From CAZBQG01 sp964493945 (GTDB lineage: Bacteria; Pseudomonadota; Alphaproteobacteria; Rhodospirillales; UBA2165), in contig CAZBQG010000052.1 in NCBI GenBank assembly GCA_964493945.1, forward strand, positions 1 to 19,478: DNA of 19,478 nt, read 5' to 3'. Shown here piece by piece: positions 1-8,124 of this stretch. The notes under the pieces are model-generated. The model had not been told where the DNA came from. It did not search any database and worked only from the letters and a program-made list of their open reading frames with translations. Both the position numbers and the translations under genes were made by a program. The first letter of the stretch is position 1. Each line of letters opens with the position of its first letter.

Positions 1-764
1 AACCCGGCCGCCAACCCGGCCAGAAGGGCATAGCGCAGCAAACCCGTCCGGAAATTTTCCGAAACAGCCACCACCGCCATCATGACAAAAAGCGCGTTCC
101 GGGTTTCGACCTGCCCGCTTCCGCCTACATAAAGCACCGCAGGCGTGCTCAGAAAAACAAGCACCACCAGCCCGGCAATCCGGCCATCCATGTAGCGCCT
201 GCAATAGGAGTACAAAAGAAAGCCCACCGCCCAGCCGCTGATCATGGTCCAAAGTGTCAGAGCCCTTTCGCCGCCAAGCCCTAGGGCCGGGACATAGGTC
301 ATCTGGGTCAGGAGAGGAATGGCGCCGTCGAGGGCGCGGGGCTGGAACACCAGAGCGCCGGCCTCCAGGAATTGCCGGGGCAGAGCGAAATGATAGGCCA
401 GGGAATCCGCATCCGACGGCGGAGACAACCCTTCCAGCAGATCGAAGGTGAAGACCACCGCGAAAGCCAGGATCAAAACCCAGTCCGGTAATTCCGGGCG
501 CCCCAATTGCCAGGTTGGTCCGGCGCGCAAAAAGACCATCCCAAGCGCCCCGATGATCAGCAGAGCTAAAAGTGCCGCGCCTGAGAAAAGCCCGGCCGCG
601 CCAAAGAAAAATAAAACCCAGCCCAACAGGCCAAAGCCGATGGCGAAAGACCAGGATAGTCTCTCATCCCACCTCAGGTCCGGCAGAACCCTCAACAGGT
701 GCAAGGCAGCCGCGCCCAATCCCAGGCAACAGGCGAGTTCCAGAGCAAGGACCAAAACCGCCAT
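1..764 (-). CDS. Polytopic membrane protein, GT-C-like glycosyltransferase (partial, C-terminus off window)
   Basis: The reading frame opens with an ATG at 764 and runs open to the left edge, giving 254 residues with no stop. The translation is strongly hydrophobic, with membrane segments at about residues 1-25, 40-56, 60-80, 95-110, 170-187, 197-213 and 223-235. Between the third and fourth of the clear hydrophobic blocks sits a polar loop reading SPPSDADSLAYHFALPRQ (residues 114-131). An acidic Asp-x-Asp followed by Tyr-His in the first outer loop is the layout seen in GT-C enzymes of the GT39/ArnT type, which use polyprenyl-phosphate sugars at the periplasmic face. The start overlaps the stop of the upstream 38-residue ORF by ATGA. 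The family call is inference from loop motif and topology. A polymerase or an uncharacterised polytopic protein of a polysaccharide locus is the main alternative. The coding frame itself is convincing. Confidence 0.8.
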   Translation of the reverse strand, partial: MAVLVLALELACCLGLGAAALHLLRVLPDLRWDERLSWSFAIGFGLLGWVLFFFGAAGLFSGAALLALLIIGALGMVFLRAGPTWQLGRPELPDWVLILAFAVVFTFDLLEGLSPPSDADSLAYHFALPRQFLEAGALVFQPRALDGAIPLLTQMTYVPALGLGGERALTLWTMISGWAVGFLLYSYCRRYMDGRIAGLVVLVFLSTPAVLYVGGSGQVETRNALFVMMAVVAVSENFRTGLLRYALLAGLAAG

Positions 765-880
765 CAAAGTAATCCGAACATGGCCAGAATGGGCCGGGCC
801 AGGGATCTGAACTGGTAAAGATAAGCGCCCGTGACCAGAACAATCCAGGCCGCCAACAACAGGGGGATGGGGTCTTTCAT
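764..880 (-). CDS. Small single-helix membrane protein, 38 aa
   Basis: This short ORF starts at ATG 880, 19 bases after the stop of the methyltransferase gene, and its TGA overlaps the ATG of the GT-C-like gene. The peptide begins MKDPIPLLLAAWIVLV and has one clear transmembrane helix at about residues 5-22, then a short basic stretch (QFRSLAR), then a second hydrophobic tail. No strong Shine-Dalgarno precedes it. Its support comes from position: without it there would be a 135-base gap in an otherwise gapless operon, and the ATGA overlap is the same coupling used elsewhere here. I do not recognise the family. It could be a small subunit of the adjacent membrane enzyme, or only a leader ORF that couples translation. 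Confidence 0.55.
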   Translation of the reverse strand: MKDPIPLLLAAWIVLVTGAYLYQFRSLARPILAMFGLL

Positions 881-899
881 AAACAAAAGCGTGCTGCCA

Positions 900-1739
900 T
901 TAAGCTGGGTTTTCGACTTCCGCCACCAGGCACATGCCGAAACGGGATTTGAGGTAGCGGTCAAACCAGGCCGGCGTCCAGGGCAGAAGCTTCTTTTCAT
1001 ACTGGGTCACCAGCAGGCGCACCGGGTTGAGGCCGGCACTTTTGAAGGCGGCGGCGAATTCCTTGCGGCTCAGATAGCGGTGATAATATCCGTCGGTGTA
1101 GAAATCCTGCACGCTGTTCAGGCCGTGGCCCTGAAAAATTTTGCCCCGGAGCAACAGCCAGAACAGTCCGTGCAGATAATAAACCAGGCTGTGGCGGTGA
1201 TAGACCATGACCAGACCCGTGCCGCCCGGCTTCAGCACCCGTCCCAGTTCGGCCAGGGCGTCTTCCATGCGGTTGGTGTGGTGCAGCACGCCCCAGGAAT
1301 AGACATAATCAAACGCGGCATTTTGGAATGCCAGTTTTTCCGCATCCATGCGCGCAATCATCAGATCGACCCCGTGGGCGTCGGCCGTTTGCCGGGCCAG
1401 ACTGGTGGCCGTTTCAGTCAGATCGACAGCCACCGCTTGCGCCCCGCCCTTGGCGAACAGGCATGAAAATATACCCGAGCCGCATCCCAGATCGAGCACC
1501 CGCTTCCCCTTGAAGCCAGCGAAATCCAGATGGCCACGCAGATACGGACTGCCGGCCAGCACATGTTCTTCCAAATGCACCAGATCGCCTTCACCTTCCG
1601 GGAGGCGCTGTTCCTCGTCCCATTCGGCATAGGTCATGGGCATGCGTTCCCACCACAGGCGATTGCGTTCCTGTGGGTCAACCGTGTCCACATCCACCTT
1701 TTGGCTGGTGCCGATGAAGGGGTTCTTCTTTTCGCTCAC
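900..1739 (-). CDS. Class I SAM-dependent methyltransferase
   Basis: This is a 279-residue methyltransferase. Motif I is VLDLGCGSG (residues 81-89), the acidic end of strand 2 is AVDLTE (about 104-109), and the later signature is GVLHH followed by GRVLKPGG, typical of the Methyltransf_11 class. The open frame extends to 1943, but the GTG at 1739 is the better start. It overlaps the stop of the glycosyltransferase gene (GTGA) and has GGAGAGAG six bases upstream. The protein resembles the methyltransferase at 8830-9921 through the shared VLHH and RVLKPGG block and the tail after it, but lacks that protein's zinc ribbon. A role in O- or N-methylating a sugar or lipid-linked intermediate is inferred from context. 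The substrate cannot be read from sequence. Confidence 0.88.
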   Translation of the reverse strand: MSEKKNPFIGTSQKVDVDTVDPQERNRLWWERMPMTYAEWDEEQRLPEGEGDLVHLEEHVLAGSPYLRGHLDFAGFKGKRVLDLGCGSGIFSCLFAKGGAQAVAVDLTETATSLARQTADAHGVDLMIARMDAEKLAFQNAAFDYVYSWGVLHHTNRMEDALAELGRVLKPGGTGLVMVYHRHSLVYYLHGLFWLLLRGKIFQGHGLNSVQDFYTDGYYHRYLSRKEFAAAFKSAGLNPVRLLVTQYEKKLLPWTPAWFDRYLKSRFGMCLVAEVENPA

Positions 1740-2638
1740 TTTTTTCTCTCTCCAGTTCCGGCCTGGGCCAGGATGACCCGTGCCAGACCTTCCGGCAAAA
1801 GCAGACAATCCCAAAGGGCCTTGCCATATTGGCCCGCACTCATGTGCCCCGCCGCCGCCTGGGCGTGAATGATGCAGGCCCTGAGCCAGGAGACGAAAAT
1901 CCCGCCCGCGGGCAATTGGCTGAAAATTTTTGCGTGCCGGCAAAGGATGGTCATGGCCGAACGGCGCCTGAGGCTGATATGGCTGCTGATGGAATTGTCC
2001 ATGACATGGTTGCGGGTCAGAATTTGGGCGAAGACGTGATGGCGGATATCAGGTTGCTCTATTATTCTCAACCATAATTCATAATCCTGGCCCGACCTGA
2101 GACCGGCATCAAAGCCGCCTACCCGGGTCAGCAGATCGCGCCTGGCCACCACCGTCGATGTGGCGATATAGCCCCTAAGGAAATAACTGACCAGGGGATT
2201 GGTGGAAGCCTGGAAATGGCGGGCGCAATCGATGATCCCGACATCCCCATCCCGGCAAATCTCCAGATTATGGGAAATCAAATCGACGCCGGTCTCGGCC
2301 AGCAGGGCCATGCTCCGTTCCAGCTTTTCCGGCATCCATTCGTCATCTGCATCCAAAAAGGCGGCCCAGGAGCATCTTGCTTCGTCGAGCGCCCGGTTGC
2401 GGGCAGCCCCCGGACCCATGTTGTTTTGCTGAATAACTTTCAGCCGGACGCCGTTCATTTCTGCGGCGAGCCCAATGGCGATTTCGGCTGTGCCGTCATC
2501 CGAGCCGTCATCGACCAGGACCGCCTCCATGGGTTTGAGGCTTTGGGCCGCCACGCTGGCCAGGGCCCGGCCGATGGTCCGGGCCGCCCGGTAGGCCGGG
2601 ATGATGACGCTGACATCGGCGAAACCGGGCTGGCCCAC
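1736..2638 (-). CDS. Family 2 glycosyltransferase (GT-A fold)
   Basis: The product is 300 residues, with the classic GT2 N-terminus VSVIIPAYRAARTIGRAL (residues 9-26). The nucleotide-binding acidic pair is in VDDGSDDGT (about 42-50), the metal-binding DADD motif is at 96-99, and an SGQDYELWLR segment (about 182-191) fits the acceptor-side catalytic acid. It is a single-domain cytoplasmic transferase that would move a sugar from an NDP donor onto a growing lipid-linked chain. The open frame extends to 2737. I chose the GTG at 2638 because it shares its G with the TAG stop of the heparinase-like gene and places the Rossmann strand nine residues in, as is usual for the family. The 33 residues upstream of it only shadow the preceding gene. 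Donor and linkage are unknown. Confidence 0.92.
   Translation of the reverse strand: MGQPGFADVSVIIPAYRAARTIGRALASVAAQSLKPMEAVLVDDGSDDGTAEIAIGLAAEMNGVRLKVIQQNNMGPGAARNRALDEARCSWAAFLDADDEWMPEKLERSMALLAETGVDLISHNLEICRDGDVGIIDCARHFQASTNPLVSYFLRGYIATSTVVARRDLLTRVGGFDAGLRSGQDYELWLRIIEQPDIRHHVFAQILTRNHVMDNSISSHISLRRRSAMTILCRHAKIFSQLPAGGIFVSWLRACIIHAQAAAGHMSAGQYGKALWDCLLLPEGLARVILAQAGTGERKK
1746..1753 (-). promoter_or_regulatory. Ribosome binding site for the methyltransferase at 900-1739
   Basis: The minus strand reads GGAGAGAG, then six adenines, then GTG. This purine-rich site lies within the last codons of the GT2 gene and settles the start at 1739 rather than any codon in the upstream extension of the frame. 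Confidence 0.6.
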
Positions 2639-4311
2639 TAGGCGAGCTCTACTTTTATGGTGGAGGTCCAGGGAAGCTGGACCCGGCTGGAAAAACAAAG
2701 CGCCGCCGCCGGGCTTGACCTTCCATACTCCACCCACCGGTCCCCATCCCGCAGGCTGGGCCGCACATCAGCGCTCACCCGGAAAGGCCCAACGCGGGTC
2801 TCACCCTCTCCCAGACTGACCGGCAGGCCGGTATGGAGATAGCGGTCGACCCGGTGGCGCCCCTTGCCTTCCAGCCCGTCTGAAATAACCACATGGTCCG
2901 GGGCAAAGCGCCAGGCGCGCCGCCAGGTACCTATATTTCCAAGCCGCGACAGGCTCTCTGTTTCCAGCATCATCTGGTTTCCGTCCTGGCTGAAGGCCGG
3001 CGGCCCGCCGCAAATACTTTGCCGGAACACATCAGAATAATAAGCCCGGTTGGGGGGATAGGGATCATGGCCGTCCACTGTCAGGCTGTTTTGGGCGCTG
3101 GCGCTTATGTCCCCATCGCCCGAGGGCCCGTAAGAACGCCGCCCAAGATCGCAAAAGACGCGCTGGCCCTTATGGTGCAGCTCGAAGCCCCCCAAATCCC
3201 TGTGCCCATGGCCGGGCATGGGGGACCAGCCAGCGGGGGCTGCGTGGCACAAGAATGCCCAGTCCTGGAAATCACACCGGTGCCAGCCATCGGCGTTGAC
3301 AAGCGCTTTTTTGGGCCTGAGAGCCATAAGGGCCTGGCGCTCTTCTTCCTCCAGCCCGGCCAGCCATCCACTGTTAATGCCTTGCAACAGCCCGGCCAGA
3401 TAAGCGGGGGGGCAATCTGGTGAAATATCACCGATCAAGGGCAGACCCGCCGGCAGATCAAGGAGGGAAAGGACGGAGAAGGCGCGCCGGGTGATGTCTT
3501 CCAGTTCATGGCATTCGGGCCGCCCGAAGCGTCTGGCCGCAAGCCAGCATTCCCCGTACCAGCGGCTTACCAGGAGATGATAATGGCTGGAACCCTCGCC
3601 CAATATGCCGGAAGGCTGGAAAAGGTTTTTTGCCGTCTGGATCAGGATTTGCCCTCCCGCCTCGGCCCAGCTCTTTTGGCCCAGTTCCAGCCCGCCCAGA
3701 AACAACCCGCGTCCGTTATTGGCCAAGTGATTCCCCGTATGGGCGGGGCCGTAATATTCAAGGTGCCGCAAGATCGAGGGCCCATGGGCGGCGAGACAAT
3801 CCAGCGTCCTTTGGCGCGGCCCAGGCAACCCGTGACGCCTGGCGAAATTCAAAATATTGACCAGACGTTCGGCCGCCGTATAGGGATGCCAGGCCCAGCC
3901 ATCGCCGGGCTGTTCATATTTATCCATCCAGGCCCGCCACAGATCATTTACCCAGGCCGGATCCAGATCATCGCCGGCAGGTCCGATCCAGGCAAAGCGG
4001 TGCATGGCCAGCAAGCTTTCCGTATCGGCAAAACCCCGCCCTATCAGCTTGGGCCCGTCGCCCGGTGCCAGACCGGTTACTTCTCCGGCCAGCATCAAAT
4101 CCAGGCCGCCTTGCGGGGCAGCATCGCCCGCGTCCGAATATGGGCATCGCGGATCGTCAGCGGTCAGGCTGGGGTCCAGATAGGGCGGCAAATGGGACCC
4201 GGATTGCGTCACTTTAGCCCAGCGCCCCAGCGCCCTGCCCATGATCCAGCGGCGCAGCACCGGATCCCCCAACACCTGGCCCGCCTTTCTCATAAGGGCA
4301 AGGCCCGCCAT
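2638..4311 (-). CDS. Heparinase II/III family protein (polysaccharide-lyase-like)
   Basis: The protein has 557 residues. The N-terminal half is an alpha/alpha toroid-type region that includes NHLANNGRGLFLGGLELG (about 194-211) and EGSSHYH (about 239-245), both typical of heparinase II/III and alginate-lyase-like proteins. The C-terminal half begins with the diagnostic GHGHRDLGGFELHHKGQRVF segment (about 367-386) followed by CDLGRRSYG, matching the heparinase II/III beta domain. Characterised relatives cleave uronate-containing polymers by beta-elimination. No signal peptide is evident. Inside a biosynthetic operon, homologues are common and may edit or release polymer rather than degrade food. 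The ATG at 4311 is taken as the start; a GTG lies one codon earlier and another ATG at 4293. It follows the deacetylase gene by 13 bases and joins the GT2 gene by a one-base overlap. Activity and substrate are inferred. Confidence 0.88.
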   Translation of the reverse strand: MAGLALMRKAGQVLGDPVLRRWIMGRALGRWAKVTQSGSHLPPYLDPSLTADDPRCPYSDAGDAAPQGGLDLMLAGEVTGLAPGDGPKLIGRGFADTESLLAMHRFAWIGPAGDDLDPAWVNDLWRAWMDKYEQPGDGWAWHPYTAAERLVNILNFARRHGLPGPRQRTLDCLAAHGPSILRHLEYYGPAHTGNHLANNGRGLFLGGLELGQKSWAEAGGQILIQTAKNLFQPSGILGEGSSHYHLLVSRWYGECWLAARRFGRPECHELEDITRRAFSVLSLLDLPAGLPLIGDISPDCPPAYLAGLLQGINSGWLAGLEEEERQALMALRPKKALVNADGWHRCDFQDWAFLCHAAPAGWSPMPGHGHRDLGGFELHHKGQRVFCDLGRRSYGPSGDGDISASAQNSLTVDGHDPYPPNRAYYSDVFRQSICGGPPAFSQDGNQMMLETESLSRLGNIGTWRRAWRFAPDHVVISDGLEGKGRHRVDRYLHTGLPVSLGEGETRVGPFRVSADVRPSLRDGDRWVEYGRSSPAAALCFSSRVQLPWTSTIKVELA

Positions 4312-4324
4312 CACTGATCTGCCA

Positions 4325-5155
4325 TCAGGGGCGGGACAGGAAATAGCGCAATTGATGAAACCCCCAATTGGCCATCATGTGATCGCGACTGAGGTGAAAT
4401 GGATCATCGCCCGCCAGCGCCGGGCCCCGGCCCCCGCTGGCCATGGACCGGTATCCCGCTTCACGGGCGAGGTCTGCCAAAGCGGGACCCGCCATATCGC
4501 CATAGGGCGCGCAAAAATGAATGCATTCCCGGCCCAATTGGGCCTCTATTTCTTCTCTCGAGCCGGCCAGCTCGCCTCTTATCTCCGCCTCGCTCAAACT
4601 GCCCAGACGGGGATGGGTCCGGCTGTGAGAGCCGATGGTCATGCCGGCCTCGGCCATTGCGCGGCAATCCTCCCAGCTTAGAAAACCCAGGCCGGTGTCC
4701 CGGCCCAAAAAGCCGAACATATCCCGCGCCACTGGATCATCCGGGGGCAAGGTCTGGCCCATCAGGGAACTGACCACATAGAAGGCCGCCGGGGCGTCCA
4801 GTTCATTCAGGACCGGCAGGGCGCCGGTGAGGCAGCTTTTGAAACCGTCATCGAAGGTCAGACAAAAATATCGGCCGTCAATATGCGCGCCGGAGTCCAG
4901 GAGATTCATGGCGGCGTCGATGGAGATGAATTCGCCCAACTCGCGGAAGTATTGAAGCTGGGTTTGGAACCCGGCCCGCTCATCTTCGAACACATGATGA
5001 TAATAGGGAAAGCGGATCCAATTGCCGCCATTATCAATACGCCGCCCCAAAGCCATACCACGGAGCGCCAAATCGCGCGCCACGTCGCGCAGGCGGGCCC
5101 GCATGGGTTTCAGGGCATAAAATTGCGCCAGGCTGAGGGTCGGGGGGGTGCTCAA
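4325..5155 (-). CDS. NodB-fold polysaccharide deacetylase (second copy)
   Basis: This 276-residue protein has the carbohydrate esterase 4 (NodB) motifs in order: TFDDG (residues 100-104, catalytic base and metal Asp), SHSRTH (176-181, the two metal His), and CAPYGD (215-220, motif 3). The sequence FPYYHHVFEDE near residue 49 is the usual first strand of the family. Relatives hydrolyse N-acetyl (occasionally N-formyl or O-acetyl) groups from amino sugars. The start is taken as TTG 5155, whose TTGA overlaps the stop of the acyltransferase gene. The first ATG in frame is at 5104, 17 codons in, and cannot be excluded. The gene lies between a GNAT acyltransferase and a heparinase-like gene, a grouping that suggests modification of an amino-sugar- or uronate-containing polymer. 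It is only distantly like the other NodB protein at 17172-18101. Confidence 0.9.
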   Translation of the reverse strand: MSTPPTLSLAQFYALKPMRARLRDVARDLALRGMALGRRIDNGGNWIRFPYYHHVFEDERAGFQTQLQYFRELGEFISIDAAMNLLDSGAHIDGRYFCLTFDDGFKSCLTGALPVLNELDAPAAFYVVSSLMGQTLPPDDPVARDMFGFLGRDTGLGFLSWEDCRAMAEAGMTIGSHSRTHPRLGSLSEAEIRGELAGSREEIEAQLGRECIHFCAPYGDMAGPALADLAREAGYRSMASGGRGPALAGDDPFHLSRDHMMANWGFHQLRYFLSRP

Positions 5156-6189
5156 AACGTATCCACGTCGCCGCCCATGATGCGCCAGTTGCCATGATCC
5201 AAAATATTCGTCCCGGCACTCTCCGGGCCCAGACCGCGCACGATGAACGGCGCCAGACGGTGGCGGTAAAACCCGGCCCGGCGAAGCGCCCGGCAGATGG
5301 GGTCAATATTGCAAACAGTTTCCAGCAACAGGGCGCCGCCCATCTCCGCATGTGTGATGGTGGCGCTTAGTACGGCCTGCAATGCCGTCGGATCGGCGCC
5401 CAGAAGTTCCACCAGATGGGCCCGGTTATCCGCCACCTGGCCCCAGGCGGCATTTTGCCGCCCCCATATGCCCAAAGCGGCCAGATTGCCGCCCTTATAA
5501 GCCGCGACCCAGGCATAGTCGTTTTCCGCATCTTCGGCGTAGCGCCAGTCGAGCCAGGCGGGACTCCGCTCCACCCCGCAAATGCCACCCTCTTCCGGCC
5601 CTTGGGCAAGCAAGGCTTGGAGCGCGTCATCCGCCGGCCTTTCCGTGGTGATTTCAAAACCTCGCTTGCGCCCCCGGGGCAGCAGGCGGGCGGCCAAATC
5701 CGCGAAGGGGCCTGCCAGACCGGGAATTTTTGGATGCCCCGATGGCCGGATCAGCCGCACCCAATGGGTCACATCACCCGTATGGGTCCAACCCAGATGT
5801 TTGACGAAACCCGGATAGCTGAGGGGATTGGGAAAGCCATAGAGAATTTTCATGCTCCGCCCGGCGGCGATTTCATAACAGGCCTGGGCCAGCTTGGTGA
5901 AGACGCCCTGGCCCTGGTAATCCGGGTGGGTCATGGTGTCCATGGATTGGGCGCCGGGCACAATATCTCCCGCCAGCCGCATGGAAGCGGGCCAGACCGT
6001 ATAGGCGCCGGCCAGCTTTTCGCCGTCGACGGCCAGGGTCATGGGGCAGATGCCCCCCTCCCCGCTCAGATAACGCCAATGGTCAAACGAACGGGGCCGG
6101 TTATAGCCCCAGACATCAAGATAAAGCGCCCGGATGGCATCCATATCCTCGGGGCCGGCCTGCCGGATTGTCCAACTACCAATCGGCAT
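5152..6189 (-). CDS. GNAT-type N-acyltransferase, apparently two-domain
   Basis: The product has 345 residues. The first GNAT domain (about 5-145) carries the acyl-CoA pyrophosphate-binding motif A as HPDYQGQGVFTKLAQ (88-102), followed by YGFPNPLSYPGFVKHLGW (117-134), which is common in acyltransferases of polysaccharide loci. The second half (about 190-330) looks like another, degenerate GNAT domain. These enzymes move an acetyl or other acyl group from CoA to an amine. The open frame extends to a TTG at 6339, but the ATG at 6189 is preferred: GGAG lies four bases upstream, and it gives a 14-base overlap with the preceding gene. A likely role is acylation of an amino sugar precursor, with the deacetylase that follows (TTGA overlap) acting on the same polymer. 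Substrate unknown. Confidence 0.85.
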   Translation of the reverse strand: MPIGSWTIRQAGPEDMDAIRALYLDVWGYNRPRSFDHWRYLSGEGGICPMTLAVDGEKLAGAYTVWPASMRLAGDIVPGAQSMDTMTHPDYQGQGVFTKLAQACYEIAAGRSMKILYGFPNPLSYPGFVKHLGWTHTGDVTHWVRLIRPSGHPKIPGLAGPFADLAARLLPRGRKRGFEITTERPADDALQALLAQGPEEGGICGVERSPAWLDWRYAEDAENDYAWVAAYKGGNLAALGIWGRQNAAWGQVADNRAHLVELLGADPTALQAVLSATITHAEMGGALLLETVCNIDPICRALRRAGFYRHRLAPFIVRGLGPESAGTNILDHGNWRIMGGDVDTF

Positions 6190-7048
6190 AGCGCTCCAGT
6201 GCGGCGGGGTCCCGTTCCAGGAGGACGCCGAAGAAGCCTTCGAAATCCAGTTTCCGCCAAAGGGGTGCCAGCAGGCGCATGAGGGAGCGTTTGGGATATT
6301 GCCAATAAGTCCGGGTGAAGACGGGTTTGAAGCCGGCAAACTTGGCCATCAGCAACCAGTCATCCGGCGAAAATTCATAAATATGGGTTTCTTCGGCGGT
6401 TATTTTTCTGGTGGCCCCGTTCATGCGCATAAGGGTGCCGCCGAAGCGGCTGGTCCGGCGGTAGGGGACGGACATGAAAAGATATGGGGCGCCACCCCGC
6501 CCGGCCAGGTCATGCAGAAAGCGGACCGGGTCCGTGAGATGTTCGACGGTCTCGAAACTCATGAAAAAATCACATTTGATGCCTTGCAGACCCAGTTCCT
6601 CGGCCCGGCTGAGAATGGCTTCGCCGCCCTTGGCTTTGACTTTTTCGATGGCCACGGGATCAAGATTGACGCTGATGATCCTGGAAATTCTGCCGGGCGG
6701 GGTCAGCGCATTTAAATAGGCAGCGTGGTTGCCCGACGAATCGCCGATATCGGAGAGGGTCAGATTCTCTCCGCCAATATGATCCAGAGATTCCTGGGCG
6801 CAGCGGACCTGCCAGGCCTGCAGGCCCCGCATTTTCTTCTCCCAGTAGCGGGCGAACTCTCCCTCATCGAATGATCCGGTATATTGGTCCGTGACGTCCG
6901 GAACGATTTCACGGAGCTTCCCGCAAAGCCCGTCCAGCCCTTGTTCCCGGATAGCCCGATCAAGGCTGGCGGCGGACAGGGATTGATAGAGGGCGGTGGT
7001 GTCCAGGCCGGCGGAACGGGCAAGTTTTTTCCCCAATTCCAGGATCAT
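6176..7048 (-). CDS. SAM-dependent methyltransferase-like protein
   Basis: The protein has 290 residues. After an N-terminal helical region (1-95) comes a Rossmann-like core: a variant motif I, LSDIGDSSGNHAAYL (98-112), an acidic strand-2 end VNLDP (127-131), and FFMSFETVEHLTDPVRFLHD (161-180), the motif IV/V region shared by Methyltransf_11/23 enzymes. The glycine pattern of motif I is altered (GDSSGN instead of GCGxG), so SAM binding is probable but weaker than for the other three methyltransferases here. The ATG at 7048 overlaps the stop of the cyclase gene by ATGA. It probably acts on the product of the neighbouring cyclase/dehydrogenase or on the glycan, which is inference from position. 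A non-methylating Rossmann protein is an alternative. Confidence 0.75.
   Translation of the reverse strand: MILELGKKLARSAGLDTTALYQSLSAASLDRAIREQGLDGLCGKLREIVPDVTDQYTGSFDEGEFARYWEKKMRGLQAWQVRCAQESLDHIGGENLTLSDIGDSSGNHAAYLNALTPPGRISRIISVNLDPVAIEKVKAKGGEAILSRAEELGLQGIKCDFFMSFETVEHLTDPVRFLHDLAGRGGAPYLFMSVPYRRTSRFGGTLMRMNGATRKITAEETHIYEFSPDDWLLMAKFAGFKPVFTRTYWQYPKRSLMRLLAPLWRKLDFEGFFGVLLERDPAALERYADW
6194..6197 (-). promoter_or_regulatory. Ribosome binding site for the GNAT gene
   Basis: GGAG on the minus strand sits four bases upstream of the ATG at 6189, within the last codons of the upstream methyltransferase gene. It is the main reason for choosing that ATG over the TTG at 6339. Confidence 0.5.
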
Positions 7049-8124
7049 GAACTCAGGCGCCCCGCCTCGAAATAGGTATGGCAGATTTGGGCGAAGCCGT
7101 CATCCAATGCGTGGCGGCTTTTGGCCAGGCGGCCGTCCTTGCCCGGCAAAATAATGGTGACGCTGCCGGAGCCAGTATTTTTCTTGTCCTTGGCTAGTGC
7201 CGCCAGGAAGGGCTCAAGGGGCACGGGCTCATTTTCGAACCCCCGGTAATTGGCCTGGAGCGCCGGATGCATGGCCTGGAAATGGGACTCGGGCGCGATA
7301 CCCAGCTCGACAGCCACCCGGTTGGCCAGATCCATGCCCATGGTGACGCCGATACCATGGGGGACGGCGAAGCGGGTCGCCGCCTCGATGGCGTGGCCGA
7401 AGGAATGGCCGTAATTGAAAATATTGCGGGGGCCCCGGTCGAATTCATCCTCTTGGATGTAAGGCTTTTTGATCTCCAGGGACCGACGGATATAGCGGTT
7501 CATCAGGTTCGGATCGGAGAGCAGACGTTCATAATCCCCGGCGATTTCGAGAAAAGATTCCGGCCCATCGATGGCATGAACCTTCAGCATCTCGCCCACG
7601 CCCGAACGAATATCGCGCTCATCGAGTGTTTGCAGGAAGGCGACGGAAATGAACACCTCGCGGGGCGGGGTAAAGGTGCCCAGGATGTTTTTGGCCTCGC
7701 CGCAATTGATCGAACTTTTCGAACCGATGCAGCTATCGGCCTGGGACAGAAGGGTTGTCGGATAAAACCGCCAATCGACGCCGCGCAGCATGGTGGCCGC
7801 CAGAAAGCAGGTAATGTCCTGAATGATACCGCCGCCGATGGCGATGAGCAACCCGTCGCGCCGGATGCCATGAGACACCAGATGCTCCACATATTGAGGA
7901 AAGCGGTCCAGGGATTTGCTGGTCTCCGCCGCCTCCAGGGCGAGAACGGATGGTGCCGCCCGTATGTTGCCCATGACCGGCCCGTAAAGTTCGCCGATGC
8001 GCTTATCGATGATGAAATGGGCACCCACCGGAATATTGCCGTTCAGTTGGGCAAGGGCGTCCCCGGCAAAGTGCGCCTGGTATTCGCCGGTATGGGACTG
8101 GATTGCCAGGGGCTTTTCAGACAC
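7045..8124 (-). CDS. Sugar phosphate cyclase of the 3-dehydroquinate synthase superfamily, divergent
   Basis: This protein has 359 residues if it starts at GTG 8124. It keeps the superfamily framework: the NAD-binding AIGGGIIQDITCFLAATMLRG region (about 95-115), YPTTLLSQADS (121-131), the metal Glu in GVGEMLKV (Glu178, Lys181), Arg233 four residues before the Asn of NYGHSFGHAIE (metal His at about 240-244), and the later HGIGVTMGMD with His256. The usual GGKTGIN segment is instead GSKSSIN (134-140), so the substrate pocket differs from housekeeping AroB. Relatives cyclise a C7 sugar phosphate to dehydroquinate, valiolone-type or inosose-type cyclitols. An ATG at 8139 is an alternative start, but the GTG has GGGGG eight bases upstream. 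No other shikimate gene is present, so a cyclitol or carbasugar for the glycan is more likely than aromatic amino acid synthesis. Exact product unknown. Confidence 0.85.
   Translation of the reverse strand: MSEKPLAIQSHTGEYQAHFAGDALAQLNGNIPVGAHFIIDKRIGELYGPVMGNIRAAPSVLALEAAETSKSLDRFPQYVEHLVSHGIRRDGLLIAIGGGIIQDITCFLAATMLRGVDWRFYPTTLLSQADSCIGSKSSINCGEAKNILGTFTPPREVFISVAFLQTLDERDIRSGVGEMLKVHAIDGPESFLEIAGDYERLLSDPNLMNRYIRRSLEIKKPYIQEDEFDRGPRNIFNYGHSFGHAIEAATRFAVPHGIGVTMGMDLANRVAVELGIAPESHFQAMHPALQANYRGFENEPVPLEPFLAALAKDKKNTGSGSVTIILPGKDGRLAKSRHALDDGFAQICHTYFEAGRLSS

Noticed and set aside
254..810. Plus-strand open frames near the left edge
   Set aside because: The minus strand holds a continuous hydrophobic protein with a GT-C-type loop. 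The plus-strand peptides are Arg/Pro/Lys-rich shadows.
1740..1943. N-terminal extension of the left methyltransferase frame
   Set aside because: The added 68 residues shadow the GT2 gene. GTG 1739 has a good ribosome site.
7045..8124. Housekeeping aroB
   Set aside because: The substrate-pocket segment is changed (GSKSSIN) and the neighbours are glycan genes rather than aroK or other shikimate genes. It cannot be excluded without the rest of the genome.
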